Of a DNA stretch of 64,000 nucleotides, positions 56,810-64,000 are shown piece after piece; position 1 is the first letter of the stretch; every line of letters begins with the position of its first letter. The notes beneath the pieces are model-generated. The model was not told the DNA's origin. It worked only from the letters and a program-made list of their open reading frames with translations, and did not search any database. Source of the stretch: Alligator mississippiensis (taxonomy: Eukaryota > Chordata > Crocodylia > Alligatoridae). Made by a program: the position numbers and the translations under genes. The stretch is taken from NCBI RefSeq assembly GCF_030867095.1, contig NC_081830.1, forward strand, positions 35,075,832 to 35,139,831, given 5' to 3'.

Positions 56810-58655
56810 TAAGCCAAGGAGACAGAGAGTTACAGAAAGAACTGGCTGGGAAGCCAGGCCAGAGAGTGACAAGCCATGGCAGAAGATGATAGAGGAAACT
56901 GGGGCCAGGAGAAACAGCTAGCCAGAAGACTGAAGGCAGCAGAGCAGTGAGCCGGGAAGCGAAAGCTGGGAGGTGTGACAGAGGAGCTGGGAGCTGAGAC
57001 AGGTTGGAAGGAGCAGAGGAGCCAGGACCAGGGGCAACAGAAGAAGAAGAGAGGGGGCCAGGAGGAAGTGCAGGGGTGGGGGGGAGAGAAAGCCGGGAGG
57101 AGCAGCAGCGGGCTGATGAGAGCAAGGAGGGTGGAGGCTGAGGTCAGGAAAGCTGCAGAGGGAAGAGACAGCTGGGGGTGGACGCAGTGCCTTGGGTGTA
57201 ACGAAGGAGAGCTGGGAGGCAAAGGCAGTGGGAAGAGAAGAGACTGGGGGAAAAAGCAAGGAGCCGGGGCCAGGAGGCTAAAGGTGGTGGAGGCCAGCCA
57301 GGAAGCTGTGGGGGTGGGGAGGCTGGAAAACCCAGGAAACAGGGGAGTCAGAGAGAGAGCAGAGAAAAAGTGGTGATGCAGAGTTGGGAGGTAGCCGGGA
57401 GACAGTGGTGAAAAATGGGGTCAGGGAAGACGAAAGCTGGGAATCAGCAGGCGAAAGATTGGGCCGGGGGCAGCAGAAAATCGGCAGGGCAGCAGAAAGG
57501 ATGAGCTGGAGGAATAAAGCCAGGAGGCAGCAGAAAAAAGCCAGGTGAAGGCTGGGCAGAGGAGCCAGGGCAGGGAAAAAGCTGGGAGCTGGAAGATCCA
57601 GGAGGTCAGGAGGTAAAGTGGGGCCGAAACTGGTAGCTAGAGGCAGTGGAATGGACAAGCTGGGAGAAAAAGCTAGGAGGCAGTGTTGGGTGAGGAGACG
57701 GAGGAAACCAGAAGGTGGAGGAAGCCGGGTGGCAGCGGGGCAGAGGGAAAGCTGGGCAGTGGTTGGGCAGAGGAGCCAGGGAAGGGAAAACCAGGCGGTG
57801 GTGTGGTGGAGAAAAGCCTGGAGTCAGAGAGAGAGTGGGGAAAAAGCAATGATGTGCAGCCAGGAAGTTAGAGCGAAGCCAGGTGATCAAAAAGGCAGTT
57901 AGCTGGGAGATCAGGGAGTGGTGGAGGGAGATGAGGGGTGGCAAAGGCAAGGGCTGGGGTGCTGGGAGACAGTGGAGGGGAGCAGAAGTAAGCTGGGGGA
58001 GAAGAGCCAGCAGAGAGGCCAGGCAGCAGAGGCAGCAAAGGGTGACAAAGCTGGGCAGTGGCTCAGCAGAGGAGAAAGAACCAGCTGGGACCAGGGCAGA
58101 AAGCAGTGGAGTGGGGAGAAAGCTGGAAGGTGGAAAGAACCAGGAGGTGGAGCAATCAGCTGGGGGAGATGGCTGGGAGAGTTGAGATAGAAATGGAGGT
58201 GTCCAGGAAGTCAGAAGAACTGGAGGAGATAGCTGGGAGAGTTGGGAAAGCAGCAAGATCAAAGAGGTGGAAGGCAGTGGAGCAGGGAGAAAGCTGGGAG
58301 GTGGAGGGAACCAGGAGGTGGAGGAGACAACTGGGGGAGATGGCTGGGAGAGTCGAGAAAGCAGTGGAGGTGCCTGGGAAGTCAGAGGAACTGGGGGAGA
58401 TGGCTGGGAGTACGGAAAGCAGTGAGATCAAAGGAGCAGAAGCCGGGAAGGCAGAGAAGCAGTGGAGCAGAGCTGAGGGGCAGTGAAAGCCAGGGTTTGG
58501 AGGACTACAGAGCTGGGGTTTAAGCTGGGACAGAGGTCAGAGAGACAGGGGTTTAGGAGAAGGCAGAGGGAGCTGAGATGAGAGAGAGAGAGAGATGAAA
58601 GGATGGTCAGAGGGTCGGAGAGCAGAGATTGGATCAGGGCCAGGAGGCTAGTAAG
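56810..58655 (+). repeat. Purine-rich minisatellite-like tract
   Basis: For about 1.85 kb the plus strand is overwhelmingly A and G, built from shifting words such as AGCTGGGAGG, GCCAGGAGG, GCAGAGGAGCCAGG and GGGGAGAAAGC. Near 58095-58430 two longer units of about 180 bases can be aligned (CCAGGAGGTGGAG..CTGGGGGAGATGGCTGGGAG). It ends in a GAGAGA run at 58579-58594. Open frames of 100-218 codons on both strands are compositional and match no family. The strand asymmetry and GGG runs make triplex or G-quadruplex formation plausible (inference). Confidence 0.85.
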
Positions 58656-59043
58656 ACAAAACTGAACTCGGGGTTCCAAACTAAAAGTTTTTTTAAACAG
58701 GCAACACACTATACAGCCCCAGGAAGTTATTGGTTCCCACACACAAACACTCTCTCACAGACACAATGGTAGCAGGAGAGGAAAGGCTTAATGGAGGGAT
58801 TTGAGGTCCAGATGTGCAGACATGTCCCTTGCTTGGAGGAAGAAGGTGGGTGATATCTACCTATCCCAGGCTGAGAGTTGATCCTTGATGGCCAGTTGGG
58901 GTCTTCTCCAGAAAGATTTGTCCAGAGGGGCTCACCAGTAGGGCCTCTGGGTAGATAGGCGGCGTGGCATAGTGCCAGTCCAGACGGAGAAGGTGTCCCA
59001 AGGAGATCACACTCTACCACCCCCGTTATAGGGGTGGGCTACC
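58656..59043. other. Spacer before Gypsy LTR
   Basis: No gene. CA-rich at 58738-58765. A short hairpin (CCACCCC / GGGGTGG, 59021-59039) lies just outside the inferred LTR edge. Confidence 0.4.
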
Positions 59044-60127
59044 TGTGACTCCGATAGACAGAACATGCCCAGGCAAGGGCCAGTCCTGTTCAGACGAGGT
59101 CATGCAGTTCCAGGTGTCCTCATTGTCCGGTGGGATAGAATGGTGGACTTTCTGTTTTTTATTCTGTTCTTTGTATCTATGTTGCTGGTTTCTTGGAGAG
59201 TCTTTATCTTTCAAATATTGGGTCCTGGGAGCAGGTCTGTGTGATGCCCTGTGCCTTGCATGCTACCCGGCCTGTTGGGGTGTAGTCCCTCCCCTTGACT
59301 CACCTGCCATGACTTTGATGTCAAACTATCATGAGAGGGGGTTTTCAGTGGAGATCATCCAGGGAGGCCCTCCCAACAGACAGCAGTACTCACAGTTCTT
59401 TGGTGCGATGTTCCAAGGGGTTCTGCCTCCCCTACACCCTATCCACTCGCCAACCGGGTGGATATCTGTTAACGATGATCTTTGGTCCTGTAGGATGACC
59501 CGGGGCCTGCCTTCCTGGTTGCTGTTGCTTCTCCCTCTTTTCGGGGTTTTTCTTTGCTCAGAAGAAATATTTCCCTGAGGAGGAGAGGGCTGCAGAGCTG
59601 CCTCCCTTACCCCTGCCTTCTCTAGGGGGCTCAAATGCCTCCTTCTCTCTGCTGCCCGCAGGGAACTTCAATGCCTCCTTGAGCTCCGCTTCCACAGGGA
59701 GCTGGAGGGCTTCCTGTGCTTTGCCTCTTGCAGGGGGCTTAAAGGTTTCCCAGGTGCTGCCTGCAGGAACTGCACAGGCTGTGTCGCTCCCTTCCCGAGC
59801 CGGAGCCGCAGCCTGCCTAGCGTGCTGCCGGCCGGTGCTCTCTCTCTCTGGCTCTCCCCCCACCCTGTTTCTGGCAGGGCTTTTAAACTTTTCTGCAGCG
59901 GCCAGTACAGCCCCTGGGATTGGTCTGGCTGTTTCCTCTGCTGGGAACAGGTGATTAAACAGCTGGCGTAACGCTGGTTCATGAGGCTGAGGCTGCTGTT
60001 GCGGTTCCTTCTACGACTGCCCTGCAGGAGGTAAGTTATCCCTGCTGGGGGTCTCTTCCTGGGGTATGGGGCCTGCGGGGGTTACTTGCTCCCCTTCAGG
60101 AGCCTGTGGTGGTGCCTTGCCGCCACA
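59044..60127 (-). repeat. Inferred 3' LTR of Gypsy fossil
   Basis: The upper edge is placed at TGTGGCGG (minus strand), directly after a polypurine tract. The lower edge is placed where the sequence reads ...GTCACA, giving TGTG..CACA ends and a length of about 1.08 kb. A minus-strand AATAAA near 59155 would be the poly-A signal. The lower edge is a guess until the 5' LTR can be compared. Confidence 0.55.
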
Positions 60128-60141
60128 GACCTCCCCCCTTA
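60128..60141 (-). other. Polypurine tract of Gypsy fossil
   Basis: AAGGGGGGAGG on the minus strand, between the RNase H region and the inferred LTR. This is the expected plus-strand primer site. Confidence 0.7.
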
Positions 60142-60640
60142 AGTTGCCTCGTGGAGTCTGGTCTCTGCATGTGGTGTCTTGTATAACCCAATGCTCCTCC
60201 CCATGAGGAGACCCGATCCCTCTTCCTGCTTATCTGGGCCTTCGCATCTAGACAGCCCATCTGAATCAACCACAAAATTATCTTTGCCTGGGTGGTGTAC
60301 GATGGTGAACCTGAAAGGCTGTAACGTCAAGGCCCAGTGGGTGATATGGGCATTTATGCTTTGTTTCCATGTCAACCATTGTAATGGGGCATGATCCGTC
60401 ACTACCACATATTCCCTCCCCATTAGGTAGTACTTAAAGTATTCTATTGCCCAGCGTATTGCCAGACACTCCCTCTCAACCGTGGCATACCTGGTCTCTG
60501 TACGGATAAGTTTGCAGCTGGCAAAAGCGATTGGACGCTCTTCTTTGCATTTCTGGAGTAATACCACTCCCAGGGTGTGGCCTGATGCATCTGTCTGTAG
60601 AACGAAAGGGAAATCAAAGTTAGGGCATGCACAATAACAT
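60139..60640 (-). pseudogene. Gypsy RNase H region (fossil)
   Basis: Family words of the Ty3 RNase H are readable: RPIAFASCKL, TRYATVERECLAIRWAIEYFK, YVVVTDHAPLQWL and HHPGKDNFVVDSDGLSR. It lies directly downstream of RT and upstream of the polypurine tract. Confidence 0.88.
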
Positions 60641-61290
60641 CATGGTGCATTGCCTCCTTCAAGTCTTGGAAGCTCCTCTGCATCTCTGGAGTCGATTTCG
60701 ATGGAGCTATGGATGCCCCAGCCAAAGGCATCCGTGAGTGGTGTGGAAAGAGTTGCAAAATAGGATATAAACTGTTGATAATAATTAACAAGTCCCAAGA
60801 AGGAATGTAGCTGTTTGCAGGTACACGGTTCCTGAAATTGATTTATGGCTTCAATCTTATCGGTCAGGGGGCGAATTGTCCCTCGGCCTACCCAAAATCC
60901 CAGGTATGCCATTTCTTTTCCCGATAACTTACATTTCTTTGGGTTGGCGGTCAGCCCTGCTGCTTGTGGTGCCAGCAAGTTATCCATCAACCTTTGGAAT
61001 GTGGCAGCTGCGCCGTTGAGGCCAAAGGGCATCCATATGAATTTGAATAAGCCCCAAGGGGTTCCAAAGGCTGTTTTGGTGCAATCCATGGAGCGCATAG
61101 GGATTTGCCAATACCCCTTTGCCAGATCAAGAGTAGATATATACTGTGCTTTGCTGATCCTCTCCATGAGGTGGGTGATATGTGGCATTGGGAATGCGTC
61201 AAAGGTCGTCAGGGTGTTAAGCTTTCTATAATCTGTGCACATGTGTAGTGACCCATAAGGCTTGACCACAGGCACAATGGGGCTATGCCT
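60641..61290 (-). pseudogene. Gypsy reverse transcriptase (fossil)
   Basis: Ty3-type RT words: CTDYRKLN, DAFPMPHI, STLDLAKGYWQIPM, TAFGTPWGLFKFIWMPFGLN, AAATFQRLMD, KKCKLSGKEMAYLGF and SFLGLVNYYQQFI. The block lies downstream of integrase. Confidence 0.9.
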
Positions 61291-61500
61291 AAGGCTATGG
61301 GACAGTCATATAATCCCCTGTTCCTTCATCTTCTTTATCTCCCATCGTATTTCCTGTTGCCAACATTGGGGTATCGGCCTCCACCTTTCCCTAACCAGGG
61401 CACCTTGAGGTGTTCTGATCTCATGTTCTATTCCCATCACTTGTTCCAGGGCTTCCTAGAACACTGCCTGGAAATCTTCTATCAAGGCCAACAGCTCCTG

Positions 61501-62790
61501 TCATTGTTGGCTATCCAGTTCTTTGCCTATCTGCACTAATCCATCTTCTGGGGATCTGCTTAACCTGGGGCAGAGCGGTCCCAGGTCTTCCCCCATCACC
61601 TCTTCTTGTGCCATCCAGCCCTGTGGGGTTTTCCACTCCTTAAGCAGGTTCACATTGTAAATCTGGCACTCCTGGCGGTGTCCCAGCTTGAGCAATTCAT
61701 AATCAACTGGTCCCACTTGTTGAACAACTGTAAACGGGCCTTGCCACATTGCGAGCTGTTTGCTTGAGGAGGCTGGAAGTGACACCAAACCATGGCTCCA
61801 GCCTGGAAGGTTCGAGTTCTTGCCTTCATATTATAGTGAGTTTCCTGTTGCTCTTGGGTGCTCCTCAAATTTTGACCGGTGATCCGTTGGGTCCTGGTGA
61901 TCCAGTCCTGAAATTCTTGGTGGTATCTCTCCACCGATATTCCTAACCCTATCGGTGTTCCCATTCTTCCCTGATGACCTGCAGCAGCCCCCTGGGACTG
62001 TGACCGTACACCAACTGGAACGGGGAGTACTGTGTCGATTCTTGGGGTGCGTCCCTCAGGGCAAACAACAATGGCGTCAAGATGGTATCCCACCTCTAGG
62101 GGTGTCTTCCTGAGAGCAACGTCTGAGCAAATGCTTGATGGTTCCATTTAATCTTTCCACAAGACCGTTGGTCTGGGGATGGTACACTGAGGTCTTCAAC
62201 TGCGTGATGCCGAGGGTTTTACATATGGCTTTCATTACACTGGACCTAGAGTTCGTCCCCTGGTCCGTGAGTATTTCCCACGGTATGCCCACCCATGCTA
62301 TCCATTTGAGTAATTCTTCCACTACTCGCGTAGCTGTTATAGAACTCAGAGGAATCATCTCTGGGAACCGGGTGACATAATCCACCAATATCAAAATATA
62401 TTGATAACCATTGTGGGACTTCAGGAGAGGGCCCACTATATCCAGTGCAACTCGGGAGAATGGTGTGTCTATTATCAGCATGGGATTCAGGGATGCCCTT
62501 GGGGGTCTCCATTCTTGCGCCCTCTGGCACTCCGGGCAAGTGGCCCCCCACCTTTCCATGTCCTTTTGTAGACGTGGCCAAAAAAATTCTTAGACTAGCC
62601 TAGCCTGGGTCTTAGTGCGTCCCAAATGGCCCCCCATGGGGGAGTCATGGGCTAATCTTGACACCACGTGGTGGAGTGAGGACGGGACCACTAGCTGCCT
62701 CCCTTTAACAGTGCCCTCCTCGCCCCGTTGGTCCCGATACAATAACCCCCCGATTACCTCGAATCCGGGGCGACTCCATGACAATCCTTC
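61501..62790 (-). pseudogene. Gypsy integrase, upstream of RT (fossil)
   Basis: The zinc-binding HHCC domain begins near 62790 (HDSPMGGHLGRTKTQ; CPECQRAQ near 62530). The catalytic core is near 62480-62100 (ALDIVGPL, YILILVDYVTRFPE, LTDQGTN, VYHPQTNGLVERLNGTIK). The C-terminal domain is near 61790-61520 (WQGPFTVVQQVGPVDYEL). Its position 5' of the RT is the notable point. Confidence 0.88.
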
Positions 62791-63057
62791 CCCGGGGTCT
62801 TCAGCCCATAGCCGCTGGAGTTCCGGGTCTTCATGTTAGGCCCAACAGAACTGGGCTGCACTCACTAGCTGCTTCAAGTTGATACTGCCTGATTCTCCTT
62901 CATTTGGGTGGGTTGGGCTCTCGCCAGCCAAGCCTTTTCCCTTCCTGAGCCGCTTCCATTCTTCTTCTGCAGCTTGCACTCACTCGAGGACTGTGTAGAA
63001 TGGCCCCCATTCTCACCCCAGGATCATCTCACAGGCTAAGGTCAGGGCTAATCTGAC

Positions 63058-63400
63058 TCACAGCTCCCCGTGAAGCTCCATCACCCAGAATGGCAAATAA
63101 CAGCTCTGAAACTGCATCTCCCCCCCAGTATACAGGTCATCGTTAGGGGCCCCGTGTCCTTCCGCCCCATCTGCGGGGTGAGGTCCACGGGGAGTAGGAA
63201 CTGGGAACACTCCATGTCCAGCATTGTCTGGACTGCCTTGCCCCCAATCCAGGCAGTTACTAGGGGCAGTTTCACCCTCCTTCATGGGCGGCGAAACCAA
63301 AACTGCAATCCATGGGCTCTCCCTTCTCCATCTCCTTGCATTTCTCATGGGGCAGAGTGTATCCAGCTGGCCCGTGGCTCAACTCACTCAGGCCCATGCC
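63058..63400 (-). pseudogene. Gypsy protease region (fossil)
   Basis: An aspartic-protease-like stretch around 63275-63230 (LVTAWIGGKAVQTMLD) lies between gag and integrase, where protease is expected. The match is short and position supports it more than sequence. Confidence 0.55.
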
Positions 63401-63479
63401 ACATTCATGGGAGATGTGTTCCGTTCAACCACAGTGTTACCACACCACCCCTCTCGGTGTTCCTCATCCCGAGCCCATC

Positions 63480-64000
63480 CACCTCTCCCTTTCATTCGGC
63501 TGGTCCTCCTTCGAGGCTCATGAGCTTTGCTCATACCCTCTTTCATTTTTTGAATTAGTGAAGGCCTCAGCCAAGCGGAGAGCTTCTTCACTGGTCTGCG
63601 GCTGGTGTCTCCGTACCCATCTCTGGGTGTCTTCTTCCAAATCCCAGAGGAACTGCTCTAGTACGTAAAGCTTGCAACAAGCCTCGGGGTCACTTAACTT
63701 CTCTGGGCTTTTGGGCCCTGAAGGCCTCCCTGTGACTTTCTGGGGAGATCTCAAGCCTGTGGAGGATTGCCACCTTGACTGTCTCATAATTGCAGGCTGC
63801 CTCCCTCAACAGGGCCCGGTAGGCGGCTTGGGCCTGATCTATTACTAGCGCCCCTAGGTGGTGGCCCCACTGATTATGGTCCAGCCCCGTCTGGATAGCG
63901 GTCCTCTTGAAGGCTTCTATATATGCTTCAGGATCATATTCCCTAGTCATTCGGGGCATCTTGAATAGAGCAGCATTACGCTGCAGCCACTCTTGCTGGT
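63480..64000 (-). pseudogene. Gypsy gag with SCAN-like domain (fossil, partial)
   Basis: The segment at 63959-63700 (DPEAYIEAFKRTAIQTGL) and then 63670-63560 (YVLEQFLWDLEEDTQRWVRR, then SEEALRLAEAF) follow the helices of the vertebrate SCAN domain. That domain is known to descend from the capsid part of a Gmr1-like Gypsy gag. A basic region follows toward 63400. The start lies beyond the window. Confidence 0.8.

Larger units (their letters stand above)
59044..64000 (-). mobile_element. Gypsy (Ty3/metavirus) LTR fossil, Gmr1-like order
   Basis: A minus-strand LTR retrotransposon that runs off the upper end of the window. The order seen from 5' to 3' is gag with a SCAN-like domain, protease, integrase, reverse transcriptase, RNase H, polypurine tract and 3' LTR. 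Integrase before RT is the order of the Gmr1-like Gypsy group, not of most Gypsy elements. It is broken, with roughly ten interruptions, and cannot be active. The 5' LTR is outside the window, so age cannot be judged by LTR comparison. Moderate protein decay suggests an old but not ancient insertion. No envelope is seen. Confidence 0.88.

Noticed and set aside
57606-58262. 218-codon open frame on the minus strand, and similar frames in 56780-58520
   Set aside because: The tract is almost pure purine on one strand, so stops are rare by composition. Products are Leu/Pro/Ser-rich or Gly/Arg/Lys-rich strings without domains.
56690-58655. CRISPR-like array
   Set aside because: The repeats are irregular, adjacent and without uniform spacers. 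This is a minisatellite in a eukaryotic genome.
59021-59039. Hairpin CCACCCC/GGGGTGG as a terminator or cruciform
   Set aside because: Arms of only seven bases in GC-rich DNA. It has no meaning as a bacterial-type terminator in a vertebrate genome.

Overview
The window looks like vertebrate nuclear DNA from a sauropsid, most likely a crocodilian. It is rich in CR1 LINEs of several ages, whose 3' ends carry the TCTATGA-type terminal repeat. It also holds a Tx1-like L1 LINE, hAT and Tigger DNA transposons, a Gypsy LTR fossil, and single-exon class II olfactory receptor (OR) genes. The host assignment is inferred from repeat content and was not tested by database search.

Host genes. Three OR coding exons are open over their full length: an OR6-like gene at 24315-25292 (-), an OR5/8/9-type gene at 38686-39603 (+) and an OR10-like gene at 48930-49892 (-). 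Each has a good splice acceptor 0 to 30 bases before the start codon, as expected when an intron separates a 5' non-coding exon from the coding exon. A fourth OR survives only as about 195 bp at 31634-31828 (-), next to a DNA-transposon-like insertion. No other host protein gene, tRNA or rRNA could be supported.

Layout. 1-4660: mostly unassigned, with a hAT relic. 4668-6236: internally deleted CR1 (-). 6237-11844: no gene seen, possible tRNA-like SINE relics. 11845-13068: old CR1-like LINE (-). 13391 to about 22570: L1/Tx1-like LINE (-), split by a 3.6-kb CR1 (+, 16179-19764) flanked by TGAGTT repeats. 22571-40000: OR territory with two diverged local duplications, an OR relic, a CR1 (-) and an old CR1 (+) hit by a younger CR1 3' end. 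39973-40747: Tigger deletion derivative. 40920-43436: CR1 with an inverted 5' half. 46061-46758: hAT element with an exact 8-bp target duplication. 49936-50497 and 54521-55200: two copies of a local duplication, about 96% alike, one just upstream of the OR10-like exon. 56690-58655: minisatellite and a nearly 2-kb purine-rich strand. 59044-64000: a fossil Gypsy element (-), running off the window, whose integrase lies upstream of reverse transcriptase and whose gag has a SCAN-like domain.

How it fits together. The ORs act independently (one receptor per sensory neuron is the family rule). The rest is transposon strata. The clearest relative ages come from nesting: CR1 into L1/Tx1, and a young CR1 3' end into an old CR1.
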